Origin: Bacteroidales bacterium
GTDB lineage: Bacteria; Bacteroidota; Bacteroidia; Bacteroidales; WCHB1-69
Length of the DNA: 18,144 nt
Direction: 5' to 3'
NCBI GenBank assembly: GCA_024400715.1
Contig: JAKSMH010000006.1
Span: 1-18,144, forward strand
Each line of letters starts with the position of its first letter. Positions within the stretch are counted from its first letter, which is position 1. Below, piece after piece: positions 5,869 through 15,231 of this stretch. The notes beneath the pieces were generated by a model. The model did not search any database and was not told where the DNA came from. It saw only the letters and a program-made list of their open reading frames with translations. Both the position numbers and the translations under genes were made by a program.

Positions 5869-6432
5869 GCAACGCAAGTAACAAAACCAGCTCCCAGGCG
5901 ACCACTTCCGAACAACAACAAGAAAAAGGAAGCCGCCCATCGAATCAACCAATACATTACAGCACCTATTGTACGTGTTGTTGGTGAGAATTTCGAGCCG
6001 AAAATTGTTCCATTAAAGGAAGCCTTAGACTTAGCCGACCAATTTGAATTGGATTTGGTGGAGATTTCTCCTCAAGCCAATCCACCGGTATGCAAGGTGA
6101 TGGATTATCAGAAATTCCTTTATGAGCAGAAAAAAAAGCAAAAGGAAATCAAGCAAAAATCCGCGAAGATTGTCATCAAGGAAATCCGCTTGGGACCCCA
6201 GACCGATGACCACGACTTTGAATTCAAGTGCAATCATGCCATTAAATTTTTGCAGGAAGGATGCAAGGTAAAGGTGGACGTATTTTTCAAGGGTCGTTCC
6301 ATTGTCTATAAAGACCAGGGAGAGTTGATTTTGTTGAAATTTGCCCAAGCCGTGGAAGAATACGGCAAACCAGAGCAACTGCCCAAACTGGAAGGCAAGC
6401 GTATGATGATTGTCATCAATCCTAAGAAATAG
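5866..6432 (+). CDS. infC: Translation initiation factor IF-3 (non-AUG start)
   Basis: IF-3 binds the 30S subunit, keeps it apart from 50S and rejects wrong start codons and initiator tRNAs. Translated from the ATC at 5866 the protein has 188 residues. A basic, disordered N-terminal tail (residues 2-24, rich in Pro, Asn and Lys) leads to AAHRINQYITAPIVRVVGEN, the start of the N-domain. DLVEISPQANPPVCKVMDY follows, then the lysine-rich linker FLYEQKKKQKE, then the C-domain with KEIRLGPQTDDHDFEFK and a final KRMMIVINPKK. Starting at the TTG at 6049 would delete most of the N-domain. A non-AUG start is the family hallmark by which IF-3 represses its own mRNA in E. coli (AUU); here it is AUC. It is followed by rpmI and rplT, the conserved order. 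Confidence 0.92.
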   Translation: MATQVTKPAPRRPLPNNNKKKEAAHRINQYITAPIVRVVGENFEPKIVPLKEALDLADQFELDLVEISPQANPPVCKVMDYQKFLYEQKKKQKEIKQKSAKIVIKEIRLGPQTDDHDFEFKCNHAIKFLQEGCKVKVDVFFKGRSIVYKDQGELILLKFAQAVEEYGKPEQLPKLEGKRMMIVINPKK

Positions 6433-6475
6433 AAATTGCAAATAACTCATAATATTAACCTTAAAAATTCAAGAA

Positions 6476-6673
6476 ATGCCAAAAATGAAAACCAAATCGG
6501 CTGCCAAGAAAAGATTCACTTTGACAGGCACCGGTAAAGTAAGAAGACATCACGCTTATCACAGCCATATTCTTACTAAGAAGACCACTAAAAGAAAACG
6601 TAACCTGGCTTACAGCACGATTGCCGACAAGGTGAACGAACATTCCATCAAGGAAATGCTGGGTCAATGCTAA
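6476..6673 (+). CDS. rpmI: 50S ribosomal protein L35
   Basis: Small basic protein of the large ribosomal subunit, 65 residues, the normal length. The opening [14 protein letters not shown], the central [20 protein letters not shown] and KRKRNLA are family signatures. The C-terminus ends in MLGQC. It lies 43 bases after infC and 84 bases before rplT on the same strand, the conserved infC-rpmI-rplT order, and is presumably co-transcribed with both. Confidence 0.97.
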   Translation: MPKMKTKSAAKKRFTLTGTGKVRRHHAYHSHILTKKTTKRKRNLAYSTIADKVNEHSIKEMLGQC

Positions 6674-6697
6674 AGAATTAAATTATTAACTTTACTA

Positions 6698-6735
6698 TCA
6701 GCACATTAAGAGTTTAGTCAACACTAAGCCGCTGA
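6698..6735 (+). promoter_or_regulatory. Nested hairpin in the rplT leader, candidate L20 control site
   Basis: An outer stem TCAGC (6698-6702)/GCTGA (6731-6735) encloses an inner 7-bp stem GTTTAGT (6712-6718)/ACTAAGC (6723-6729, one G-T pair) with a CAAC loop. The element ends 11 bases before the AAAGGAG ribosome site of rplT. L20 is known to repress its own operon in E. coli and Bacillus by binding leader RNA, so a control role is plausible. The structure is short and could be chance. Confidence 0.4.
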
Positions 6736-6757
6736 CGTAAAAAGAAAGGAGAACAAT

Positions 6758-7102
6758 ATGCCAAGATCAGTAAATCATGTTGCTTCAAGAGCAAGAAGAA
6801 AAAAGATTTTGAACCGTACCAAAGGGTACTTCGGAAAGCGTAAAAACGTCTGGACCGTTGCCAAGAACACTTGGGAAAAAGGTCAGCAGTTTGCTTACCG
6901 TGACAGAAAAGCCAAAAAAGGCGCATTTAGAAGTTTGTGGATTACCCGTATCAATGCGGGCGTTCGCGAATATGGCCTTTCATACTCAGCTTTTATGGGT
7001 ATGATTTCAAAGAAGGGCATTGCATTGAACCGCAAAGCTCTCGCCGACCTCGCAATGAACAATCCCGAGGCATTCAAAGCTATTGTTGATTTAGTAAAAT
7101 AA
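6758..7102 (+). CDS. rplT: 50S ribosomal protein L20
   Basis: Early assembly protein of the large subunit that binds 23S rRNA. The 114 residues match the family, including [30 protein letters not shown], the basic helix around [22 protein letters not shown], and the globular part with [21 protein letters not shown] and [17 protein letters not shown]. The ATG follows AAAGGAGAAC with good spacing. It is the last gene of the infC-rpmI-rplT unit, which ends at the terminator 41 bases downstream. Confidence 0.97.
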   Translation: MPRSVNHVASRARRKKILNRTKGYFGKRKNVWTVAKNTWEKGQQFAYRDRKAKKGAFRSLWITRINAGVREYGLSYSAFMGMISKKGIALNRKALADLAMNNPEAFKAIVDLVK

Positions 7103-7142
7103 GAAACAACAACACACAAAATTAAGTAATTGAGTTTTTTGC

Positions 7143-7172
7143 AAAAAAAGGGCTTTTGAAGCCCTTTTTTTT
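7143..7172 (+). terminator. Rho-independent terminator of infC-rpmI-rplT
   Basis: GGGCTT (7150-7155) pairs with AAGCCC (7159-7164) across a 3-base TTG loop. Seven A bases on the left pair with the start of an eight-T run on the right (7165-7172). It is symmetrical and could act in both directions, but only forward genes lie around it. It separates the ribosomal unit from ruvA. Confidence 0.9.
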
Positions 7173-7173
7173 A

Positions 7174-7181
7174 TATTTTTG
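7174..7181 (+). promoter_or_regulatory. -7 box upstream of ruvA-sprA
   Basis: TATTTTTG followed by C begins two bases after the terminator T-run. The start point would be near 7188, leaving a leader of about 14 bases before the ruvA ATG. No TTG with correct spacing is seen because the terminator occupies that stretch, so the promoter may be weak or need another -33 contact. Confidence 0.45.
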
Positions 7182-7201
7182 CATCTTCATTTTGGATAAT
7201 T

Positions 7202-7798
7202 ATGATTACTGGAATTAGAGGCAAGATTATCGAGAAAAACCCCGCCTTTGTTGTGATTTCCACGACAGGGGGCATTGACTACTTCATCAACATTTCGCTG
7301 GCAACTTATACCAAAATCGGCGAAAATGACGAAGTACACCTCTACACGCATTACGTCATCAGGGAAGACGAGCAGTTGCTTTTTGGTTTCTTTGATGAAG
7401 AGGAGCGTTCCTTATTCCGCCTGCTCATCACCGTCAACGGCATTGGCGTCAATACCGCGAGACTGATGCTGTCATCGATGTCCGTCCGTGAATTATACAA
7501 TGCCATTTCCTCCGAAAACACCAAAGTTCTCCAGGCCATCAAGGGCATTGGCGGGAAAACGGCCCAGCGCGTGGTCATCGAGCTCAAAGACAAAGTTGGA
7601 AAATTATCCATTACGTCGTCAGATTCAGAAAAAAATTCAACCCCATACAATAATAATGCAAATTCTGCGTTATCAGCTTTAGTGTCGTTAGGTTTTGCGA
7701 AAAATTCAGTAGATGCCGTACTTGACAAAATCATCAAAACTGAAGGAATGGATCTGACTATTGAGGAACTCATTAAAAAGGCATTGAAACTGTTATAA
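7202..7798 (+). CDS. ruvA: Holliday junction branch migration protein RuvA
   Basis: RuvA tetramers clamp the four-way junction and load the RuvB motor during recombination and repair. The 198-residue protein shows all three domains. An N-terminal OB fold begins MITGIRGKIIEKNPAFVVI and includes the THYVIREDEQLLFGF block. Two helix-hairpin-helix motifs follow, VNGIGVNTA (from about residue 78, Gly80) and IKGIGGKTAQRV (Gly115). After a Ser/Asn-rich linker (about 140-155) a small C-terminal domain (SALSALVSLGF onward) is the RuvB contact. The ATG at 7202 follows a promoter-like box. sprA begins 13 bases after the stop codon, suggesting one transcription unit, an arrangement I recall as common near sprA in Bacteroidota. 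Confidence 0.96.
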   Translation: MITGIRGKIIEKNPAFVVISTTGGIDYFINISLATYTKIGENDEVHLYTHYVIREDEQLLFGFFDEEERSLFRLLITVNGIGVNTARLMLSSMSVRELYNAISSENTKVLQAIKGIGGKTAQRVVIELKDKVGKLSITSSDSEKNSTPYNNNANSALSALVSLGFAKNSVDAVLDKIIKTEGMDLTIEELIKKALKLL

Positions 7799-7811
7799 AG
7801 ATTGAAAAAAA

Positions 7812-10800
7812 GTGACCAACTTAAATAAAAAAATATACTATTTCGTAGCAGCAGTAGCCGTACTTGCGCTCTATTCCGCGGTATGGGCTATTCCTGCGCC
7901 AGCTGGTCACTATTTTCCGCCTAAGGATGATTTAATCGACACGCTTCAGCCCGTTGAAAACATTTACGATGAAGTAACATTGATGGAAGATGCTGAACTC
8001 GTCGCATTGCCAGTTTTCCCTCCCGATACCGGCAACAAGCCCATCATCGACATTCCACAACCAGACAACAACCCGCTGAACGAAGACCAGCACAACAGTC
8101 CCTTCTTGATGCACGACCCCAAGGGTGTCGGAACGCAAATCGAATATAATCCCCAAACCAACAGTTATGATTTCCAATATATGACGGGAAACACGCCGTT
8201 TGGTCCGGCAAGTTCGTTGAATTTGAAAGAATATATGGATTACGATATGCGTAACTATATGAAGGACTATTGGAAAAACAAAGGTGCCGGCTATGCAGGA
8301 GGTCCCAACGCACGAGGCAGCGGCATCATTCCGCAGATTAAGGTTGGTGGCGAAATATTTGAATCCATTTTCGGCAGCAACGTCATTGATATCAGGCCTT
8401 CCGGTAGTGCGGAATTGATTTTCGGCATTATTCATCAGAACAACAAGAATCCGAATCTTCCGGTTAAGCAACGTAAACGTACAGATTTCAACTTTGATGA
8501 AAACATCCAGCTGAACTTGGCTGCCAAAATCGGTGACAAGATTGAGTTCAACCTCAACTATAACACAGAAGCCACATTCGATTGGGAAGGAGAGCAGCTG
8601 AAGTTGAAGTATGAAGGCAAAGAAGACGACATTCTTCAATTATTGGAATTTGGTAATATCACAATGCCGCTCAACAGCACGTTGATTACGGGAAGCCAGA
8701 CCTTGTTTGGCGCAAAGACATCCCTTAAATTCGGCAATTTGACTGTGACCGCCGTGGCATCCGAAAAGGAATCCGAAACAAAGACCATTACTATCAGCGG
8801 TGGTGCACAGAAAAACGAATTTTATTTTCGGGCGGACGAATACGATGAGAACAAGCACTTCTTCTTAGGTCAATTTTTCCGCGATCATTACAATCAATAC
8901 TTGGAAACCTTGCCATTGGTGGGGTCTCCTATCGTTATTACCAAGATTGAGGTTTGGCGTACTACCATTGGTGCCGCCACCACCGAAAACCGCAACATCA
9001 TTGCGTTTACCGACTTAGGCGAAAGCAACCCCAGTTCCCCATATATCCAAAAAAACATCGGAGTCCACAATGACTATCCTGACAACAACCTCAACAACTT
9101 GATTGTGGGAAATCCCTACGCTTCGGCTTATTTGGATTCGAGCCAACTCCGTGACCTTTCCACTGTCAACAACTACTTACGTACCAAGGGAATGTCATCG
9201 GGAAGCGACTTTGAAAAAGTGGAAAGTGCCCGATTGCTGAACAGCTCTGAATATACGTTCAATGCCAAGTTGGGTTTCATCTCATTGAACACCGCGCTTT
9301 CCGCCGACCAGGTATTGGCCGTTGCTTTCCAATACACTGTTATCGGTGACGACCACGTTTATCAAGTCGGTGAATTTTCCAACGAAGTAAGTTCTCCCAA
9401 CTGCATCAGAGTCAAGTTATTGAAAAGCACGAACCTCAATACCAAGTCGCCTTTATGGAACTTGATGATGAAGAACGTTTATAGCTTGAACGCTTATCAG
9501 GTTGCGGAAAAGGACTTCCGTTTGAATATTTTATATACTGGTGATGAAGAAGGCATTCCTAACGGATTCTTCAATAAGGGTTCACAAAAAGGTATTGCCT
9601 TGATCAAATTGTTGGGATTAGATCGATTAAATCAACAAAAAGACCCATCTCCTGATGGTATTTTCGACTTTATTGACGGCGCGGCCGTGCAAGGTGGTAC
9701 CATTAACGCAACCAACGGTAAAATCTACTTCCCCACCGTCGAGCCTTTTGGTAAAGACTTGCGTGCGGTGTTGACAGAACCGGAAATTGCCGACAAGTAT
9801 GCCTTCGACTCGTTGTATACGATGACCAAAACGATGGCGCAACAGTTCACGAGCAAGAACAAATACTACATTGAGGGTTCGTATTCTTCCTCCTACGGCT
9901 CGGAATTTTCGTTAAACACCTTTAATGTTCCCGAAGGTTCGGTAAAAGTGGTAGCCGGCGGTCTAACCTTGACCGAAAACGTCGATTATACCGTCAACTA
10001 TAGTATGGGGACAGTATCCATCATCAACGAAGGTATCTTAAATTCAGGGACCCCTATCACCATTACCGTTGAAGACAAAAACAACTTTTCGGTGACCAAG
10101 CAGCGAATGTTAGGTGCGACTTTGGATTATCGTTTTTCGGATAATTTCAACATCGGAGCCACCTTCATGAACTTATACGAAAAGCCCTACACACAAAAAG
10201 TCAACTATGGCAATGAACCCATCAACAACTTCATTTGGGGTATGAACACGTCTTATCGGACTAAAGTTCCCTTTATCACGAAATTGGTGGATTTCTTACC
10301 TTTCCATAGCACAACGACCGAATCGAACTTTTCTTTAGATGCCGAGTTTGCGCATTTTGTTCCGGGGCACAACCGCGCCATCGGCAAAGACGGCACCACC
10401 TACATCGACGACTTTGAATCATCCAAGTCAACGGTTGATTTGAGGACTTTTACCAACTGGGTTTTGGCATCTACCCCACAAGGGCAACCCAACCTGTTTC
10501 CAGAAGCGAACACCAACACCAATGCCAGCGAAACAAGGCAACTGGCTTACGGATACAACCGTGCGAAATTGGCGTGGTACATCATCGACCCGTTATTCTA
10601 CAACAACAATAGTTATACGCCTTCGCACTTGACCAAGGAAGACTTGTCACTCCCCTACTCTCGTGCGGTATATGAACCCGAATTATTTCCCTACAAAGAA
10701 AGAGAAAGCGCGGCACAATCCACCTACATTTCCGTTTTCAACATGGCCTTCTATCCTTCAGAAAGAGGACCTTACAACTATGACGTGGATGGCAGCGAAG

Positions 10801-13800
10801 GTCTTTCGCGAGGTGTCAATTCTGATGGTAGTTTGAAAGACCCGAATACACGTTGGGGCGGTATTATGCGAAAAATGGACAATACGGATTTTGAAGCGGC
10901 CAACTACGAATACATTGAATTCTGGATGATGGACCCCTTCATTGACAATCCTACCCATACGGGCGGTAAGCTTTATTTCAACTTGGGTGACATCTCGGAA
11001 GACATCTTGCGAGACGGCAAGAAGTTTTTCGAAAACGGACTTCCCACCGACGGTTCCGACACAGATATTGAATACACGGTTTGGGGACGTGTTCCTACCA
11101 CCCAGGTTATCGTCAACGCCTTCGACAACAATACAGCTACCCGTAGATTCCAGGATGTGGGTTATGATGGTTTGGACAATGATGCCGAAGCCCTGTACCG
11201 CAGTTCCTATTTGGAACGCCTGGCCAACGTTGTAGATGCCGACGCCCTTGCCGTAGCCGCAGCCGACCCTTCTACCGATGATTACCACTACTTCAGAGGC
11301 GGTGATTACGATGCCTTGGAATTGGGCATTACCGAACGCTACCATTACTATAACAACCCGGAAGGAAACTCTCCCACCGACGAACAGAGTCCAGAATCAT
11401 ACCCAACCTCGGCCACCAGCCTTCCTAACGTGGAAGACGTGAACAACGACAACACCTTGAGTGACGAAGAAAAGTATTATCAATATGTCATTGATTTGAC
11501 TCCAGATAAGATGGTCGTAGGACAAAACTACATCAACGACATTTACGATGCGACGCCGGAAGCCCTTCCAAACGGCACTTCACCCAAGACAAAATGGTAT
11601 CAGTTCCGTATCCCTATCAAGAACCCAGACAAAGTGGTGGGTGCGATTAATGGATTCAACTCCATTCGTTTTATGAGGGTATTTATGAAGGACTTCGCCG
11701 AACCCATCATCTGTCGTTTCGCCACCTTTGAATTGGTTCGAGCGGATTGGCGTTCCTATAATCAACCCTTATTTGAAGAAGGTGACTACGTGAGCAACAC
11801 CGGTGACGAAAACACCTCTTTCTATGTGGGAACAGTAAGTTATGAAGAAAACGCCAATAGAACACCCATCCCTTACGTTTTGCCTCCGGGCATCGAAAGA
11901 GAGCAGGGATATGGCGGCACCCAGGTATATCTTACCAACGAACAGGCCTTGACGATGAAAGTCGTGGATTTGGCTGATGGTGATGCCCGCAGCATCTATA
12001 AAAGTTGCGATTACGATATGCGTCAATTCAAGAGACTGAAAATGTTCATTCACGCGGAAAGCGTACATTCTTCCGGTGATTTGAAAAAAGGCGATGTTAC
12101 CGTATTCCTTCGTTTGGGTAGCGACTTCAGTGACAACTATTACGAATATGAAATTCCTGTTGATATTACCCCTTGGGGTTGCGGTTCTGATACCACTCGG
12201 ATTTGGCCTATAGACAACAGATTGGACATCTTATTGGATTCATTGGTGGCCATTAAGCAAATGAGAAATATTGCCATTCGTCGAAATGAACACGTCAGCA
12301 ACCAAACACCGTTCTACTATTACCTTGATAACGGAGCACGCGTAACGGTAGTCGGTATGCCTAATTTGGCGGAAGTGACCACCATTATGATTGGTGTTCG
12401 TAATCCTAAGAAGAAGACCATCAGCGATGGCGACGATATGTTAGCCAAATCTGCCGAAGTATGGGTCAACGAATTACGACTTTGTGGCTTTGACAAACAA
12501 TCGGGGGTGGCTGCCTTGGCAAATATGCGATTGAACTTGGCCGACTTAGGCGATATCTCGTTCTCTGGTTCGTACTCCTCTGCCGGATTCGGGACCTTGG
12601 ATCAATCTGTAACCCAAGTCAAGAAAGAATCCAACACCAACATTGACGTGGCCACCAATATCGATGCCGCTAAATTGTTGCTTCCCGACAAATGGAACGT
12701 GAAGATTCCTGTTCACTACGACTACTCTCTCAATGTCATCACCCCAGAATACAACCCACTTAATCCTGATGTCAAACTCAAAGAAGACCTGAAGTTGTAC
12801 GACAACGCCTACGAACGCGATTCTTTACGAAAAATGACAACAAGCCGCGTGGTAAGACACAACGTCAACTTGATGAATGTTCGTAAGGAAAGAGATTACA
12901 GCAAACCCATCAAAATCAGACCTTGGGATATTGAAAACTTTGATGTTTCCTATTCTTATTCCCAAACAAAAAAGAGCGATGTGGACGTGGAATTTGACAA
13001 TGAAGTACATCACTTTGGCGAACTTGGCTATACCTACAATAACAATCCTAAAAACATTCGACCTTTTGCCCGGGCCAAAGGACTCAATTCAAAATGGTTG
13101 CAACTAATCAAGGATTTCAACTTCAACCCACTTCCCAAACTCTTCACCTTCAGAACTTCTGTCGATCGTGATTTAAACTCATTCAAATACAGACCCAAGA
13201 GCAAGGGTAACATCGTACTGGACACCAGCTTTGTCAAGGCCTTTAACTGGACACGCACCTACGCCTTGAACTGGGACCTGGCACAATCATTAAAACTTGA
13301 ATATAATGCCAACGCCATCGCCCGTATTGACGAACCGGACGGATTAATTGCCACCAAGGTGAAGAGGGATTCCGTATGGAAAAGTTTTGGTAGAGGCGGT
13401 CGAACCAACAATTTCTATCAGAAAGTAAGTTTGTCGTGGCAAATTCCTATCAACAAATTCCCGGTTTTCAATTGGCTTACTGCCAACGTACGCTATACTG
13501 GTGATTACACCTACACGGGATCGTCATTAGCCTTGGCCTATTTGGGAAATACCATTCAGAACTCCAATAGCTATCAGGGAAGTGCAAACGCCAACTTTGT
13601 ATCATTGTATAATAATATTCCTTATTTAAAGAAAATTAATCAAAGTCAATCCCTTATTAACGACAACACGAAAAATGCAAAAAGCAAAGGCCAAGACGGC
13701 AAAAAACGAGGAGTGAGCGAGGATGACAATTCGAAAGACAAAAATAGCAAAGGCAAGAAAGGCAAGGACAAAGACGGCCGGGATTCGTTGAAAAACGAGG

Positions 13801-15176
13801 TTAATGTCGGCAAAATCATCTTAGACGGATCTTTGCGTTTCTTGATGATGTTGCGAAACGCTTCCGTAAACTACACGCAAGGCAACGGAACTATCTTGCC
13901 GGGCTTTATGTATTCGCCGAATATGTTGGGTTTGAGTTTCGCAGGCAAAGGTGCCCCAGGCTTCCTATTTGTCTTCGGTGGACAGCCGGACATCCAGTCC
14001 ATTGCGGCCGACAAACGTTGGTTAACCACCGACTCCTTAATGAATTCCGCCTTCCAAAAGCGTAGAAATGAAACCTTTAACTACCGAGTAACCGTAGAAC
14101 CTTTCAAGGATTTCAGAATTGACGTTACCGGTAATATGAATAAATCTGAAACCTATACTGAATATTTCCGATCGTATTCCGATGGCCACGTGGATCACTT
14201 CACCCCTGTCACCAACGGTAGTTTCAGTATGACCTTTGTCGGATTGGCCACCTTCTTCAAGAATGGAGACGAAGTCTTTGAGACATTTATGAATTCAAGA
14301 CAATACTTGGCAGAAAAGATTGCGGCCGAAAATCCCAATTCACAAGGTTACGACCCCGAGACGGGCTATCCGACGGGTTACAACGGCGTAGCACAAGAAG
14401 TATTAACCAATGCGCTCTTAGCCGCTTACGGAGGTCGAAAAGTGGAAAAGATGAATGTTAAGAACACCTTCCCGAAATTCCCGTTGCCTAACTGGAGAAT
14501 CAATTACAACGGATTGACCAAGATCAAGGGCGTCAACAAAGTGTTCCAGTCATTCTCTATCAACCACGCCTACACCTCTACCTATACCGTGGGCGGTTTT
14601 ACCACCAATGCCCTTTATAGGGAAGACGGATCGGGATATTCTATGGTTCAAAACACCTTGGGCAACTTCATCCCAAAACTTGAATTTTCGCAAGTCAGCA
14701 TTCAGGAAAGTTTCTCCCCTCTTATTGGCGTGGATATGACTTTCAAAAACAGCTTGCTGCTTAAGGTTGAATACAAACAATCGCGAAACGTTTCCTTGAG
14801 TTTCACCAATAACCAGATTACCGAAACCACATCGGGCGAATTAGCCTGCTCGGCCGGTTATCGTTTCAAGGATTTGAAAATCGGCTTCGTCTTCTCCGGA
14901 ATGAAGCGTCAAGTGGTCAGCGACTTGAACTTAACCGCCGGTTTCGGTCTCAAGATGAACAAGACTGTTCTTCGTAAGATTGTCGAAAACATCAATCAGA
15001 TTTCAGCCGGTATGACCACGATGACCATCAATTTTGCCGCCGACTATCAAATCAGCAGTCGTGTCGGCTTAAAATTCTATTACGACCAAGTTATCAATCG
15101 TCCAGAAATATCGAATCAATATGACAATATGAATTTTGAAACCGGTATTAGTGTTAGATTGATGTTAAATCAATAG
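7812..15176 (+). CDS. sprA: T9SS outer-membrane translocon SprA/Sov
   Basis: The outer-membrane channel of the type IX secretion system, a single-chain giant beta-barrel that exports cargo with C-terminal sorting domains. It is also needed for gliding in gliding relatives. The 2454 residues match family length (about 2400-2500). The GTG at 7812 is chosen because it directly precedes a signal peptide (NKKIYYFVAAVAVLALYSAVWA). Aromatic and asparagine-rich alternating strands run throughout. Recognisable SprA blocks include IDDFESSKSTVDLRTFTNWV (near residue 862), FNSIRFMRVFMKDFAEPI (near 1280) and AEVWVNELRL (near 1545). Residues about 1951-1996 are a Lys/Asp/Ser/Gly-rich low-complexity insert. 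The C-terminus ends in a strand-like GISVRLMLNQ. It follows ruvA by 13 bases and has no visible promoter of its own. The rest of the T9SS is outside the window. Confidence 0.95.
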   Translation: MTNLNKKIYYFVAAVAVLALYSAVWAIPAPAGHYFPPKDDLIDTLQPVENIYDEVTLMEDAELVALPVFPPDTGNKPIIDIPQPDNNPLNEDQHNSPFLMHDPKGVGTQIEYNPQTNSYDFQYMTGNTPFGPASSLNLKEYMDYDMRNYMKDYWKNKGAGYAGGPNARGSGIIPQIKVGGEIFESIFGSNVIDIRPSGSAELIFGIIHQNNKNPNLPVKQRKRTDFNFDENIQLNLAAKIGDKIEFNLNYNTEATFDWEGEQLKLKYEGKEDDILQLLEFGNITMPLNSTLITGSQTLFGAKTSLKFGNLTVTAVASEKESETKTITISGGAQKNEFYFRADEYDENKHFFLGQFFRDHYNQYLETLPLVGSPIVITKIEVWRTTIGAATTENRNIIAFTDLGESNPSSPYIQKNIGVHNDYPDNNLNNLIVGNPYASAYLDSSQLRDLSTVNNYLRTKGMSSGSDFEKVESARLLNSSEYTFNAKLGFISLNTALSADQVLAVAFQYTVIGDDHVYQVGEFSNEVSSPNCIRVKLLKSTNLNTKSPLWNLMMKNVYSLNAYQVAEKDFRLNILYTGDEEGIPNGFFNKGSQKGIALIKLLGLDRLNQQKDPSPDGIFDFIDGAAVQGGTINATNGKIYFPTVEPFGKDLRAVLTEPEIADKYAFDSLYTMTKTMAQQFTSKNKYYIEGSYSSSYGSEFSLNTFNVPEGSVKVVAGGLTLTENVDYTVNYSMGTVSIINEGILNSGTPITITVEDKNNFSVTKQRMLGATLDYRFSDNFNIGATFMNLYEKPYTQKVNYGNEPINNFIWGMNTSYRTKVPFITKLVDFLPFHSTTTESNFSLDAEFAHFVPGHNRAIGKDGTTYIDDFESSKSTVDLRTFTNWVLASTPQGQPNLFPEANTNTNASETRQLAYGYNRAKLAWYIIDPLFYNNNSYTPSHLTKEDLSLPYSRAVYEPELFPYKERESAAQSTYISVFNMAFYPSERGPYNYDVDGSEGLSRGVNSDGSLKDPNTRWGGIMRKMDNTDFEAANYEYIEFWMMDPFIDNPTHTGGKLYFNLGDISEDILRDGKKFFENGLPTDGSDTDIEYTVWGRVPTTQVIVNAFDNNTATRRFQDVGYDGLDNDAEALYRSSYLERLANVVDADALAVAAADPSTDDYHYFRGGDYDALELGITERYHYYNNPEGNSPTDEQSPESYPTSATSLPNVEDVNNDNTLSDEEKYYQYVIDLTPDKMVVGQNYINDIYDATPEALPNGTSPKTKWYQFRIPIKNPDKVVGAINGFNSIRFMRVFMKDFAEPIICRFATFELVRADWRSYNQPLFEEGDYVSNTGDENTSFYVGTVSYEENANRTPIPYVLPPGIEREQGYGGTQVYLTNEQALTMKVVDLADGDARSIYKSCDYDMRQFKRLKMFIHAESVHSSGDLKKGDVTVFLRLGSDFSDNYYEYEIPVDITPWGCGSDTTRIWPIDNRLDILLDSLVAIKQMRNIAIRRNEHVSNQTPFYYYLDNGARVTVVGMPNLAEVTTIMIGVRNPKKKTISDGDDMLAKSAEVWVNELRLCGFDKQSGVAALANMRLNLADLGDISFSGSYSSAGFGTLDQSVTQVKKESNTNIDVATNIDAAKLLLPDKWNVKIPVHYDYSLNVITPEYNPLNPDVKLKEDLKLYDNAYERDSLRKMTTSRVVRHNVNLMNVRKERDYSKPIKIRPWDIENFDVSYSYSQTKKSDVDVEFDNEVHHFGELGYTYNNNPKNIRPFARAKGLNSKWLQLIKDFNFNPLPKLFTFRTSVDRDLNSFKYRPKSKGNIVLDTSFVKAFNWTRTYALNWDLAQSLKLEYNANAIARIDEPDGLIATKVKRDSVWKSFGRGGRTNNFYQKVSLSWQIPINKFPVFNWLTANVRYTGDYTYTGSSLALAYLGNTIQNSNSYQGSANANFVSLYNNIPYLKKINQSQSLINDNTKNAKSKGQDGKKRGVSEDDNSKDKNSKGKKGKDKDGRDSLKNEVNVGKIILDGSLRFLMMLRNASVNYTQGNGTILPGFMYSPNMLGLSFAGKGAPGFLFVFGGQPDIQSIAADKRWLTTDSLMNSAFQKRRNETFNYRVTVEPFKDFRIDVTGNMNKSETYTEYFRSYSDGHVDHFTPVTNGSFSMTFVGLATFFKNGDEVFETFMNSRQYLAEKIAAENPNSQGYDPETGYPTGYNGVAQEVLTNALLAAYGGRKVEKMNVKNTFPKFPLPNWRINYNGLTKIKGVNKVFQSFSINHAYTSTYTVGGFTTNALYREDGSGYSMVQNTLGNFIPKLEFSQVSIQESFSPLIGVDMTFKNSLLLKVEYKQSRNVSLSFTNNQITETTSGELACSAGYRFKDLKIGFVFSGMKRQVVSDLNLTAGFGLKMNKTVLRKIVENINQISAGMTTMTINFAADYQISSRVGLKFYYDQVINRPEISNQYDNMNFETGISVRLMLNQ

Positions 15177-15199
15177 TTTACCACGTTTTTCTATTCATA

Positions 15200-15214
15200 T
15201 TGATATTGTATCAA
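15200..15214. repeat. Short inverted repeat upstream of alaS
   Basis: TTGATA, loop TTG, TATCAA, 17 bases before the alaS ATG and within the 55-base sprA-alaS gap. It could be an operator or a weak RNA stem. The size is small enough for chance. Confidence 0.25.
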
Positions 15215-15231
15215 CATAAAAACATAGCACA

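Noticed and set aside
6049..6432. infC starting at TTG 6049
   Set aside because: It would remove most of the conserved IF-3 N-domain; the frame upstream to ATC 5866 encodes family residues such as HRINQYI.
7932..8639. 235-residue reverse-strand open frame
   Set aside because: It lies opposite the sprA coding sequence, has low-complexity hydrophobic composition typical of an antisense shadow, and no promoter.
10758..11345. 195-residue reverse-strand open frame
   Set aside because: Antisense to a conserved part of sprA; composition and lack of any domain fit a shadow frame.
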